A stretch of DNA of 64,000 bases, from the NCBI RefSeq assembly GCF_022829385.1, contig NZ_JAKSXX010000110.1:1-64000 (forward strand), written 5' to 3'. Origin of the DNA: Methylobacterium sp. J-070 (GTDB taxonomy: Bacteria; Pseudomonadota; Alphaproteobacteria; Rhizobiales; Beijerinckiaceae). Shown one piece after another: positions 17,836 through 26,183 of the stretch (position 1 is the first letter of the stretch; the number at the start of each line of letters is the position of its first letter). Made by a program: the position numbers and the translations under genes. The notes below the pieces were generated by a model. It saw nothing but the letters and a program-made list of their open reading frames with translations. It did not search any database and had not been told where the DNA came from.

Positions 17836-18246
17836 TCAAGACGGTGTGCCCCGTCCCGAGACCCGGAGGTCCGACCTGCCGTTGTCCGGCGACTGCGTGC
17901 TCGCCATCGGGCAGGCCTGTTCAGCCTCCGACGCGTAGGCGTTGATGATGGCAGCCAGCAATCCCGGAAACCGTGCGTTCACCTCGCTCCACCGCGAATG
18001 ATTCCGCATCTCCACTCCGTGACGCTCGCTACGGATCAGCCCGGCCTCGCGCAACACCTTGAAGTGGGTCGAGAGCGACGATTTCGGGATGACCCGGTCC
18101 CCCATCGCCGCGACGGCCGAGCACGCTTCGACGCAGCCTGTCTGCATGATCTTGGCGAAGATCGCCGCACGGTTCGGATCGGACAGCGCGTGGAGGATCG
18201 CTTCCGGTTGAACGTCCTCGATCGCGGGATGGAACAGAGGCCTCAT
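17836..18246 (-). CDS. ArsR-family transcriptional regulator
   Basis: 136 residues from MRPLFHPAIED; GAAGAAAAC lies just upstream. An alternative ATG at 18280-18282 falls inside the palindromic operator, so the downstream start is preferred. The winged helix-turn-helix has ILHALSDPNRAAIFAKIM, then SSLSTHFKVLREAGLIRSERHG, followed by a wing with MRNHSRWSEVNARFPGLL. Two cysteines (GCVEACS) sit next to the recognition region and could sense metal or redox state, but no classical metal set is evident. It is divergent from the SDR gene and presumably represses both. Confidence 0.85.
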   Translation of the reverse strand: MRPLFHPAIEDVQPEAILHALSDPNRAAIFAKIMQTGCVEACSAVAAMGDRVIPKSSLSTHFKVLREAGLIRSERHGVEMRNHSRWSEVNARFPGLLAAIINAYASEAEQACPMASTQSPDNGRSDLRVSGRGTPS

Positions 18247-18278
18247 GTTTTCTTCATATGGGGGCTTGATCGAGGCTT

Positions 18279-18305
18279 CCATAGTTCCAAAATTCCGAAC
18301 TATGG
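18279..18305. promoter_or_regulatory. Palindromic operator between arsR-type and SDR genes
   Basis: Perfect 9-bp inverted repeat (18279-18287 and 18297-18305) with a 9-bp spacer in the 107-bp divergent region. The spacing and position fit a dimeric ArsR-type repressor site covering both promoters. Confidence 0.6.
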
Positions 18306-18353
18306 GAATGAGGCGACCAGCCCGGAGCCGACCCATGCCGGAGGTTAGCACAG

Positions 18354-19100
18354 ATGTCGAAGCTTGAGGGTAAGGTCGCCGTGGTAACCGGCGCTTCCAA
18401 GGGTATCGGTGCAGCCATCGCCAAGGCCCTGGCGAAGAATGGCGCCGCGGTCGTGGTCAACTACGCGTCCAGCAAGGCGGGCGCCGACGCCGTCGTCGAT
18501 GCGATCACGTCGGCCGGGGGCCGGGCCGTCGCGGTCCAGGGAGACGTCTCCAAGGCCGAACAGGCCCAGGGGTTGATCGAGGCGGCGATCAAGCAGTTCG
18601 GCCGGCTCGACGTGCTGGTCAACAATTCCGGCGTCTACGAATTCGCACCGATCGAGGACGTAACGGAAGAGCATTATCGCCGTCTCTTCGACGTCAATGT
18701 GCTGGGTGTATTGCTCGCGACCCGAGCGGCTTCGAAGCACCTCGGCGAAGGCGGCAGCATCGTCAACATCTCGTCGGCCGTCACCAGTGTGCATACGCCG
18801 ACATCGGCAGTCTATACTGGAACAAAGGGTGCCCTGAACGCAATCTCGGGCGTTCTCGCCAACGAATTGGCTCCGCGCAGGATCCGGGTCAACGTGGTGA
18901 GCCCGGGCTTCGTGGTCACTGAGGGCACGCATACGGCCGGCATCGTCGGCTCGGAGATGGAGGCCGGCTTCGTCGCGCAGACGCCGCTTGGCCGCGCCGG
19001 CCATCCGGACGACATCGCCGGGGTCGTCGCGTTCCTCGCGTCCGACGATGCCCGCTGGGTGACAGGCGAAGAGATCACCGCCAGCGGCGGCATTCGCTGA
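18354..19100 (+). CDS. SDR-family oxidoreductase (3-oxoacyl-ACP reductase-like)
   Basis: 248 residues, GGAGG eleven bases before the ATG. Classical short-chain dehydrogenase: cofactor motif TGASKGIG (12-19), NNSG (90-93), catalytic Ser141, Tyr154 and Lys158 (YTGTK), and the C-terminal DDARWVTGEEITASGGI. It reduces a carbonyl with NAD(P)H in the cytoplasm; the substrate cannot be read from the sequence. GC is lower than in surrounding genes. The divergent ArsR regulator and shared palindrome suggest induction by an aldehyde, quinone or redox stress, which is inference. Confidence 0.9.
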   Translation: MSKLEGKVAVVTGASKGIGAAIAKALAKNGAAVVVNYASSKAGADAVVDAITSAGGRAVAVQGDVSKAEQAQGLIEAAIKQFGRLDVLVNNSGVYEFAPIEDVTEEHYRRLFDVNVLGVLLATRAASKHLGEGGSIVNISSAVTSVHTPTSAVYTGTKGALNAISGVLANELAPRRIRVNVVSPGFVVTEGTHTAGIVGSEMEAGFVAQTPLGRAGHPDDIAGVVAFLASDDARWVTGEEITASGGIR

Positions 19101-19317
19101 CGCGGCACCGTTCCGCCTGCGCGCGCTTCGGTTGCCTGAGCCCGCGCAGGCAGAAAACCAAGATGCATGCGCAGGCTGCCCTCAGCGGATCGGTGCCGAC
19201 CGCGGGATCTCCGCTCGTCCTGCATCGTCCGCCGGAAGCGGAGATCGCACATCCGCCCGGCCCTGCGACGCATCGATCCCGGCCCGCATCGCTCTGCGCG
19301 GGGGCGGGTGGGGCGCC

Positions 19318-19734
19318 TCAGCCCGCCGCGGCGAGCCGGACCGCGTCGTGATGGATGCGCTCCGCCATGGACCGCACGCCGTTGGAGCGCTTCGAGGTCA
19401 CGTGGGCACCGAAGCGGAGCTGGCGGAACAGGTCCAGGCCGTCGGTCTCGGCGGCCTCCCGCGGCGTCTTGCCGGTGTAGAGCGCCACCATCAGCGCCAC
19501 GAAGCCGCGCACGATGAACGAGTCGCTGAAGCCCTGCAGGACGAGGCGCCCCTCCGCGACCGCCGTGTCGATCCAGACCTGGCTCTCGCAGCCGTGGACC
19601 CGATTGGCGTCGTTCCGCAGGGCGTCGGGCATCGGCGGCAGGGCGCGGCCGAGCTCGATCAGGTACTCGAGCCGCATATCGTCGTCCTCGACGATCTCGA
19701 AATTGTCGATGATGGTGTCGATCGGGGGAAGCAT
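19318..19734 (-). CDS. sufE: SufE family sulfur acceptor
   Basis: 138 residues, normal length. The acceptor cysteine is Cys49 in RVHGCESQVW, preceded by IDNFEIVEDDDMRLEYLIELG and followed by FIVRGFVALMVALYTGKTPREA and LRFGAHVTSKRSNGV, all typical of SufE. It takes sulfur from SufS as persulfide and stimulates Fe-S cluster assembly by the SUF system. The gene is remote from any suf operon in this window, which is common in Rhizobiales. It converges with the SDR gene. Confidence 0.93.
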   Translation of the reverse strand: MLPPIDTIIDNFEIVEDDDMRLEYLIELGRALPPMPDALRNDANRVHGCESQVWIDTAVAEGRLVLQGFSDSFIVRGFVALMVALYTGKTPREAAETDGLDLFRQLRFGAHVTSKRSNGVRSMAERIHHDAVRLAAAG

Positions 19735-19874
19735 GCTGGGCCGGGTCCGGAATGGTCTGCGTTCGGTTCGTCCGCGGGTCGCGTCGGGATCCGAAAACCG
19801 GCAGCCACCTTTCGGAACGACGCTGTATAGGCCGGCCGCAGCGTCCTGGCGACGGGGCCGGGCGCCGCGGGGGG

Positions 19875-20972
19875 CTACGGGGCGGCGGGACGCGCCGGCG
19901 GCAGGCTCAGCCGCAGGGGATCGCCCGGGCTGGCATCGCCCGTGACGGCGATCTCCGCCTGGGCCGCATAGGCGGCGATGAGCCGGGGCCCGAGTTTCGG
20001 CACGTTCGACCGGCCGGAGGCCGCCATCTCGCTCACGCCGGAGACGATCGACAGCCGCAGCGGCTCACCGAAGGCGGCCTCCATGTCGATGGTGATGGAG
20101 CAGGCGATGTGCTCGGCGGTGGCGTCCAGGCACTCGGCCACGATCTCCGCGACGATCATGCCCAGCGCGTTGGCGGTGCGCGGCTCGACGAGGCCGTTCC
20201 CGTTGCCGCCGACCTGGACGCTGATCCGCCCGGCCCGCCGTAACTGTCCGAGGCCGGAGGCGAGGCGGTACAGGTAGTCCTTGAGGTCGATGGACGCGAT
20301 GTGGGGCGCCTCGTGCAGGTGCTGCTGCACCAGCGCGATCGCCCGGACCCGCTGGCCGAGGGCCTCGAAGCTGCCGCGGCAGGCATCCGGCGCCGCACGG
20401 CCGTAGAGGCCGATCAGGCTGACCATCACCTGCAGATTGTTGCGCACCCGGTGGTAGACCTCGGCCAGCAGGGTCTCCTTCTCGGCCAGCGCGTGCTCGA
20501 TGTGCTCCTCCGCGTGCTTGCGGTCGGTGATGTCGAAGCAGGAGCCGAGAAAGCCCAGGAACCGTCCGTCCTCCACGAGGGGCCGCGCCGTGTCGAGCAG
20601 CCAGCGGTAGACGCCGTCGTGCCGCCGCAGGCGGAACTCGACGGTGAACGGCGCCCGCCTCTCGAAGGCGCCGGCGACGATCTTGGCGTGCCGCTCGAAA
20701 TCCTCCGGATGCAGCCCGCTGCGCCAGCCGAGGCCGAGTTCCTCTTCCAGGGGGCGGCCGGTGAATTGCAGCCAACACTCGTTGTGGTGGATCGCGTGGC
20801 CGTTCTCGTCCGACCGCCACATCATCAGCGGCACGACGTCGGCGAACTGCCTGAAGCTGTCGCTCAGGGCGGCGGCCTCCGCGGCGCCCGGCGCCGGGCG
20901 CACCCCGGGATCCCCCGCGGCACCGACGTCCAGCGGTTCGACCGCTCCGGACCCTGGTGGCTCACCGACCAT
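19875..20972 (-). CDS. PAS domain HWE/HisKA2-type kinase with degenerate ATPase domain
   Basis: 365 residues. A PAS fold covers about 40-150 (FADVVPLMMWRSDENGHAI, then LGFLGSCFDITDRKHAEEH). The dimerisation segment is of the HisKA_2 type with His174 in EVYHRVRNNLQVMVSLIG. The ATPase half is abnormal: where the N-box Asn should stand the sequence reads GMIVAEIVAECLDATAEHIA, and the DxGxG box is replaced by IVSGVSEMA. ATP binding is therefore doubtful, and the protein may act as a phosphotransfer or sensing scaffold. No membrane segment. Single gene, divergent from the GTA cluster. Confidence 0.75.
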   Translation of the reverse strand: MVGEPPGSGAVEPLDVGAAGDPGVRPAPGAAEAAALSDSFRQFADVVPLMMWRSDENGHAIHHNECWLQFTGRPLEEELGLGWRSGLHPEDFERHAKIVAGAFERRAPFTVEFRLRRHDGVYRWLLDTARPLVEDGRFLGFLGSCFDITDRKHAEEHIEHALAEKETLLAEVYHRVRNNLQVMVSLIGLYGRAAPDACRGSFEALGQRVRAIALVQQHLHEAPHIASIDLKDYLYRLASGLGQLRRAGRISVQVGGNGNGLVEPRTANALGMIVAEIVAECLDATAEHIACSITIDMEAAFGEPLRLSIVSGVSEMAASGRSNVPKLGPRLIAAYAAQAEIAVTGDASPGDPLRLSLPPARPAAP

Positions 20973-21155
20973 TCTGTACTCGATTCGCTCTGACGAACTG
21001 CGTGAGACGAGATGCCTGCGTGCGGATGGCGCCGGTCAACGTGTCGACCGAACGGCCGTTCCGGTCTTCGGATGCCTTCAGGATCGCCATCCACCGGTCC
21101 CGCGCCTGCGGCCACACGGAGGTCGGCGGCCGGGCCGGCCGCGCTCTGCCATAAA

Positions 21156-21179
21156 TCCTATCTGGTCCGGAAAATAGGA
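21156..21179. promoter_or_regulatory. Inverted repeat upstream of the GTA promoter
   Basis: 6-bp arms (21156-21161, 21174-21179) with a 12-bp spacer, ending 8 bases before the putative -35 element. Candidate activator or repressor site for the GTA operon. Confidence 0.35.
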
Positions 21180-21187
21180 ATTATAGC

Positions 21188-21216
21188 TTGACACCGTCCC
21201 GCTGATCGGCTATCAC
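21188..21216 (+). promoter_or_regulatory. Putative sigma-70-type promoter of the GTA-like cluster
   Basis: TTGACA at 21188-21193, 17-base spacer, TATCAC at 21211-21216. The g1 start codon lies 35 bases downstream. The -35 matches the consensus fully, the -10 partly. Confidence 0.5.
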
Positions 21217-21251
21217 CCAGGCACGGTCGAGACGTGTGCGGAGAGACGCCG

Positions 21252-21902
21252 ATGTGGCCAGTCAGCGCCCACCCGGCGGACCGGCGGGCGGAAGCCCTGC
21301 GGCTCCTGCGCGAGACCGACCTCACCTTCGACGCGATCGGCGCCCGCCTCGGCATCAGCCCGGGCACGATCCGGACCTGGAACACCCGGGCCGGGTGGCC
21401 CCGGCCGCCGTGCGGGTCGCCGCGGCTGGCGATCGGGCGCTGGCCGGCGGAGCGCCAGGCGGCCCTGGTCCGTGTGCTCTGCGCACCGGGCCTCGATCCC
21501 GCCGATGTCACCGAGGTCCTCGGCCTCGGCCGGCTTCCGGCGAAGACGATGGTCTCGGCCCTGTCGAAGCTGCAACGCCCGCCCGCGGGCGCTCCGCGCA
21601 TTGACCACGGGGCGGCGACCGACCCGGCGATCCTGCGGGCGCATCTGCGCGCCCACATCGCCCGGCAGATCGCCGCCTTCGACGCGGCGCTGAGCGGCGA
21701 GGGGGCGGCTTTGCGCGACTCCGCCCGGGTGCTGCGCGACCTCGCCGGGCTCACGCGGCTGGTCGAGGCGCTGGCGGCCGACGGCGCCCGGTGTCCGGAG
21801 GGGGAGGGGGGCGATGGCGATACCGAACCCGACCTGCCCGCCCTGCGCGCGGACATCGCGCGACGCTATGCTGGCTTTGTCGGCGGCCGGGCGTCTGCCT
21901 GA
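21252..21902 (+). CDS. GTA small terminase-like subunit (g1 position)
   Basis: 216 residues from MWPVSAHPADRR; GGAGAG lies six bases upstream. Residues about 13-45 form a helix-turn-helix (ALRLLRETDLTFDAIGARLG, ISPGTIRTWNTRAGWP) as in terminase small subunits and GTA gp1. The rest is helical, and residues 120-185 may oligomerise. It is longer than the roughly 100-residue gp1 of Rhodobacter capsulatus. In the GTA it would help package random host DNA. The 3' end overlaps the large terminase frame by 89 bases. First gene of the cluster, directly behind the putative promoter. Confidence 0.7.
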   Translation: MWPVSAHPADRRAEALRLLRETDLTFDAIGARLGISPGTIRTWNTRAGWPRPPCGSPRLAIGRWPAERQAALVRVLCAPGLDPADVTEVLGLGRLPAKTMVSALSKLQRPPAGAPRIDHGAATDPAILRAHLRAHIARQIAAFDAALSGEGAALRDSARVLRDLAGLTRLVEALAADGARCPEGEGGDGDTEPDLPALRADIARRYAGFVGGRASA

Positions 21903-23175
21903 CTTCCTCGAGACCCTGCCGCCGGAGCTGCTCCGGATCCTCGCCGGCGACTGGCTGCATCAGGCCCGGCCCGACCAGCTTCCGCCGGCGGATGCCGAGC
22001 CCTGGACCACCTGGGCGGTGATCGGCGGCCGCGGCAGCGGCAAGACCCGCACCGGTGCCGAATGGGTCGACGCCCTGGCCCGGGGCGATCCGGCCTTCAC
22101 CCCCGAGCCGGTCGGGCGCATCGCGCTGGTGGGCGAGACCCACCACGACGTCCGCGACGTGATGGTCGAGGGTCCGTCGGGACTCCTCGGACTGCCCCGG
22201 CGCGGTCGCGGCCGCCCGGCCTGGTCGCCGAGCCGTCGCCGCCTCGAATGGGCCAACGGCGCGGTCGCGTTCGCCTTCTCGGCGGAGGAGCCGGACGCCC
22301 TCCGCGGCCCGCAATTCGGCGCCGCGTGGTGCGACGAGGCTGCGAAGTGGCGCCGGCCCGAGGTGGCCTTCGACATGCTGCAATTCGGACTGCGCCTCGG
22401 CGCCCGCCCGCGGAACCTCGTCACCACGACGCCCCGCCCGGTGCCGCTGATCCGGCGCCTCCTCGCCGATACGCGCACCGTGGTGAGCCGCGCCCGGACC
22501 CACGACAACGCCCACCACCTCGCACCGGATTTCCTGGAGCGGGTGGTCGGGCGCTACGCCGGCACCCGGCTCGGCCGCCAGGAACTCGACGGCGAGCTCG
22601 TCGCCGACCGGGACGATGCCCTGTGGGAGCGCGGCGCCCTGGAGGCGGCCCGGGTCGCCGCCGCGCCGGAGCTGGCCCGGATCGTCGTGGCGGTGGATCC
22701 GCCCGCGACCGCGGGGGCGCGCTCGGATGCCTGCGGGATCGTGGCCGCCGGGCGTGCCGGTGGGCGCGCCTACGTGCTGGCCGATGCGAGCCTCGCCCGG
22801 GCGACCCCGCAGGCCTGGGCCGGGACCGCGCTGGCGCTCTACCACCGGTTGGCGGCCGACGCCCTCGTGGTCGAGGTCAACCAGGGGGGCGAGATGGCCG
22901 CCGCGGTGCTCGCCCAGTGCGACCCCGCCGTGCCGGTGACCCGCGTCCACGCGACCCGCGGCAAGTACCTGCGGGCCGAGCCGGTCTCGCTCCTCTACGC
23001 CCGCGGGCTCGTCCACCATGTCGGGGCGTTCCCGGCGCTCGAGGACGAGCTCTGCGATTTCGGGCCGGACGGCCTGTCGGGCGGGGGATCGCCGGACCGG
23101 CTCGATGCCCTGGTCTGGGCGCTCACGCACCTGATGCTGGAGACCCGGGCGGAGCCGCGGATCCGACGCCTCTGA
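21814..23175 (+). CDS. GTA large terminase (g2)
   Basis: 453 residues; the ATG at 21814 follows GGAGGGGGG, stronger than the site before the alternative Met at 21868. The ATPase domain has Walker A GGRGSGKT (71-78) and Walker B AAWCDEAAKW (Asp174, Glu175). The nuclease half starts at VVAVDPPATAGARSDACGI and includes VVEVNQGGEM and a late DRLDALVWALTHL with the third acidic site. This is the headful DNA-packaging motor and cutting enzyme. Length and motif order match the alphaproteobacterial GTA gp2. All key residues seem present. Confidence 0.93.
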   Translation: MAIPNPTCPPCARTSRDAMLALSAAGRLPDFLETLPPELLRILAGDWLHQARPDQLPPADAEPWTTWAVIGGRGSGKTRTGAEWVDALARGDPAFTPEPVGRIALVGETHHDVRDVMVEGPSGLLGLPRRGRGRPAWSPSRRRLEWANGAVAFAFSAEEPDALRGPQFGAAWCDEAAKWRRPEVAFDMLQFGLRLGARPRNLVTTTPRPVPLIRRLLADTRTVVSRARTHDNAHHLAPDFLERVVGRYAGTRLGRQELDGELVADRDDALWERGALEAARVAAAPELARIVVAVDPPATAGARSDACGIVAAGRAGGRAYVLADASLARATPQAWAGTALALYHRLAADALVVEVNQGGEMAAAVLAQCDPAVPVTRVHATRGKYLRAEPVSLLYARGLVHHVGAFPALEDELCDFGPDGLSGGGSPDRLDALVWALTHLMLETRAEPRIRRL

Positions 23176-23352
23176 GGGAGGCCGAAAACAATGCGGCGCG
23201 CCCCTGCGAGGGACGCGCCGGAAGTCGGTTCGTGGTCTCTGGAACGAACTGAATCCTGTATACACAATTTCTTGAGCCAATCTGTGGCGGACCGGCCACG
23301 GCGCCGCGGCGAACGGTAGAGATTCACCAGTTTGTCGGACGTCGGGCCCGCA

Positions 23353-24291
23353 TCACTCGGGGGCGGTCAGGGTGCGCAGGGCGCTGCGGACGTCCGCCAG
23401 GGTCCCGACCAGGGCGTAGCAGGCGAAATCGTGGTTGCCGGCCGCGGCCTCGGCGATCCGGACGGCGCAACCCAGGCGGGTCGCCCCCGGCCCCGGCCGG
23501 ACGGTGAAGCGCGGGCGGGGGGCATCGGGCTCCTGGGCGGGCGGGTCGGGGCTCCAGACTGCCAGGGCGTGCGAGCCCTCGGGCGTCGCCAGGACCACGG
23601 GGGCCGGCTCCTCGCCGGGGGCCGCGGCGCGGCGGCTGAGCGCGCCGGTGGCGGGGTCGAAGCGCCAGGCCTCGGAGAATTCCGCCGGCACCGCCAGCGT
23701 CAGGGGCTCGAACCGCGCCGCGGCGGCGGGCCCGGGGAGCACGAACCGCGCCTGCACCTCGACGGCGTTGCCGAGGCCCGGCAAGCCGAGGGCGACCCGC
23801 TTGTGCAGGATCACGTCGGCGGCCGCCCCAGTCTCCGGAGGATCCCAGGCCAGGCGCGTCTCGGTCTCGGCCCAGCTCCGCCCGGACCGCAGCGCGCGGA
23901 GCCGGCGTGCGGCCGGTTCCGCGGCCTGCGGGCCGCCGGCCTCGCTCACCCGGCGGCGGCCGGACCCGGATCCGAGGGCCGCGCGCGCCTGCAGGGCGTC
24001 CGCCGGTTCCGTGTCGGCCAGGAAGGTGACGCCGTCCCACGTCAGGGTATCCACCGCCCCGGCGACGCGGCGCGCCAGGCGCAGGCTGATCTCCGACCGG
24101 CCGAAGGGCCGCGCCAGCACGAGGGTGCCGTCCGGCTCCGGCCAAACGGGGCCGGCCGCGTCCCCGGCCCGAGCCGCGACCGCGACGAGCGCGGGGCCGA
24201 AAGGGGTGGCGGCGAGGGGCGCGGCGAGGAGCGCGGCGGCGAAGCCCCCGCACCGGGCCGCGCGGAACCGCCGAGGGGACCGGGGCTGCAT
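23353..24291 (-). CDS. Secreted protein of unknown function inserted antisense in the GTA cluster
   Basis: 312 residues from MQPRSPRRFRAARCGGFA. A basic n-region and hydrophobic stretch (GGFAAALLAAPLAATPF) form a likely signal peptide. The mature protein looks beta-rich, with GTLVLARPFGRSEISLRLARR, TLTWDGVTFLAD, a GRSWAETETRLAWDPPETGA segment and a final HDFACYALVGTLADVRSALR. I do not recognise the family. It lies between terminase and portal, opposite in direction to both. Base composition is like the neighbours, so it has either ameliorated or is old in this genome. Confidence 0.65.
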   Translation of the reverse strand: MQPRSPRRFRAARCGGFAAALLAAPLAATPFGPALVAVAARAGDAAGPVWPEPDGTLVLARPFGRSEISLRLARRVAGAVDTLTWDGVTFLADTEPADALQARAALGSGSGRRRVSEAGGPQAAEPAARRLRALRSGRSWAETETRLAWDPPETGAAADVILHKRVALGLPGLGNAVEVQARFVLPGPAAAARFEPLTLAVPAEFSEAWRFDPATGALSRRAAAPGEEPAPVVLATPEGSHALAVWSPDPPAQEPDAPRPRFTVRPGPGATRLGCAVRIAEAAAGNHDFACYALVGTLADVRSALRTLTAPE

Positions 24292-24321
24292 CGCACGACC
24301 ATAGCTCAGGAACGCACCGCC

Positions 24322-25518
24322 ATGTCGACTGTCCTCGAACGCCTGGCGCGGCTCGCCCGCCGCGCCGCCGATGCCCCCGCGCCCGGGCTGGCCACCAAGG
24401 CCGCCACGGTCCCGTCCTTCGCCCTCTACGCGGAGGGGCGGGCCAGCTGGACGCCCCGCGACCCGGCCGCGCTGGCCCGGGCCGGCTACCAGGGCAACCC
24501 GGTGGTCCACCGGGCGGTGCGGCTCGTCGCCGAGAGTGCCGCGAGCCTGCCGCTGATCGCCACCGGGCCGGGGACCGAGCGGGCCGGGGACCTGCTGGCG
24601 CTGCTCGCCCGGCCGAACCCCCGGGAGAGCGGCACGCATCTCCTGGAGACGCTGTACGCCGACCTCCTGCTCACGGGCACGGCCTACCTGGAGGCGGTGA
24701 CGCTCGACGGACGGGTCGCGGCCCTCCAGGCCCTGCGGCCGGGCCGGATGCGGACGCTGCCGGGCCCCGACGGCTGGCCGGCCGCCTACGTGTACGCGGC
24801 GGGCGGCCGCAGCCGCCGGTTCGACCTGCCGCCGCCGGGTGCCGCCGAGGTGGCGCCGATCCTGGCGCTGGCCCTGTTCCACCCGGAGGACGACATCGGC
24901 GGCCTCGCCCCCATCGAGGCGGCCGCCACCGCGCTCGACATCCACAACGCCGCGAGCGGCTGGAACAAGGCGCTCCTCGACAACGCCGCCCGGCCCTCCG
25001 GAGCCCTGGTCTTCGCCGGGGCGGCGCTCTCCGAGGCGCAGTTCGACCGCCTGAAGGCGGAGCTGGAGGCGAACTACCAGGGCGCGGCCAATGCCGGACG
25101 GCCTCTGCTGCTGGAGGGTGGCCTCGACTGGAAGCCGCTCGCACTGTCGCCCCGGGACATGGACTTCGTCGAGGCGAAGAACGCGGCGGCCCGGGAGATC
25201 GCCCTGGCGTTCGGGGTCCCGCCGCTGCTGCTCGGCCTGTCGGGGGACAATACCCACGCCAACTACGCCGAGGCCAACCGGGCCCTCTACCGCCAGACCC
25301 TGATCCCGCTGGCGGCCCGCACCGCCCAGGCTCTGTCCACCTGGCTGGAGCCCGCCTTCGGGCCGGTCGATCTGGAGCCGGACCTCGACCGGATCGAGGC
25401 GCTCGCCGGCGAGCGCGAATCCCTGTGGCGCCGGATCCAGGCCGCGGACTTCCTGTCGGTGGCGGAGAAGCGCGAGGCCGTGGGCTACCCCCCTGAGACC
25501 GCGGGAGGGGCTGGCTGA
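24322..25518 (+). CDS. GTA portal protein (g3, HK97-type)
   Basis: 398 residues from MSTVLERLARLARR. Portal features: YQGNPVVHRAVRLVAESAAS, LLARPNPRESGTHLLETLYA, DLLLTGTAYLEAV, LALFHPEDDIGGLAPIEAAA, GPLD-type region with NAARPSGALVF, and the C-terminal FGVPPLLLGLSGDNTHANYAEANRALYRQT. The portal is the 12-fold ring at the capsid vertex through which DNA enters and leaves. Length agrees with GTA gp3. The only thing separating it from the terminase gene is the antisense secreted-protein gene. Confidence 0.93.
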   Translation: MSTVLERLARLARRAADAPAPGLATKAATVPSFALYAEGRASWTPRDPAALARAGYQGNPVVHRAVRLVAESAASLPLIATGPGTERAGDLLALLARPNPRESGTHLLETLYADLLLTGTAYLEAVTLDGRVAALQALRPGRMRTLPGPDGWPAAYVYAAGGRSRRFDLPPPGAAEVAPILALALFHPEDDIGGLAPIEAAATALDIHNAASGWNKALLDNAARPSGALVFAGAALSEAQFDRLKAELEANYQGAANAGRPLLLEGGLDWKPLALSPRDMDFVEAKNAAAREIALAFGVPPLLLGLSGDNTHANYAEANRALYRQTLIPLAARTAQALSTWLEPAFGPVDLEPDLDRIEALAGERESLWRRIQAADFLSVAEKREAVGYPPETAGGAG

Positions 25519-25647
25519 CCGGCGCTCCTACCTGGGCCGCCTGTGTTCTCCCCCTCAACCGACCCCTGGTGACGCGGGCGCCGCTCCCCGGACGGGAACG
25601 TGGGCGTGGCACCGTCGCAGACCCGCCCCACGCCCGAGGATCCCGCC

Positions 25648-26154
25648 ATGGACGGCCATTTCACCGGCTATGCCAGCGTCTTCGGCGTGCCCGATCTCGG
25701 GCGCGACGTGGTGGTGCCGGGCGCGTTCTCGGCCAGTCTCGCCCGGCGCGGGCCGGCCGGCGTGCGTCTGCTGTTCCAGCACGATCCCGCCGAGCCGATC
25801 GGCCGCTGGCTGTATCTGCGCGAGGATGCCCGCGGCCTGTTCGCGGAAGGCCAGCTCAACCTCGCGGTGCAGCGCGCCCGGGAGATCGACGCCCTGATGC
25901 GCGGGGGCGGCCTCGACGGGCTGTCGATCGGCTTCCGCACGGTGCTGGCCCGCAAGGGCCCCGGCGGCGAGCGCAGGCTCCACCAGGTCGACCTCTGGGA
26001 GATCTCGCTCGTGACCTTCCCGCTGCAGCCGGGGGCCCGGGCGAGCCCGGAGCCCGACACCCTGGCCGACGAGATCCGTGGCCTCGCCCGGCGGATCGCG
26101 CCAGCGCGCCTTCCGAGACCCGCCGTCCGGCTGCCGCCGGCCGCCCGGCCCTGA
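25648..26154 (+). CDS. GTA prohead protease (g4, S78 family)
   Basis: 168 residues from MDGHFTGYASVFG, with GAGGA upstream. HK97-type protease: DLGRDVVVPGAFSASL, catalytic His in LLFQHDPAEPIG, and the Ser motif GLSIGFRTV. It processes the capsid delta arm during head assembly. No small gene comparable to g3.5 of Rhodobacter fits in the 129 bases before it. The C-terminal 30 residues are Arg/Pro-rich and less conserved. Confidence 0.92.
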   Translation: MDGHFTGYASVFGVPDLGRDVVVPGAFSASLARRGPAGVRLLFQHDPAEPIGRWLYLREDARGLFAEGQLNLAVQRAREIDALMRGGGLDGLSIGFRTVLARKGPGGERRLHQVDLWEISLVTFPLQPGARASPEPDTLADEIRGLARRIAPARLPRPAVRLPPAARP

Positions 26155-26183
26155 CGTTCCCACCCCCGCCGACGAGGCCCCCG

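Noticed and set aside
17619..17945. Plus-strand frame between the receiver and ArsR genes
   Set aside because: No family, no ribosome site, low-complexity composition, and it overlaps the regulator gene.
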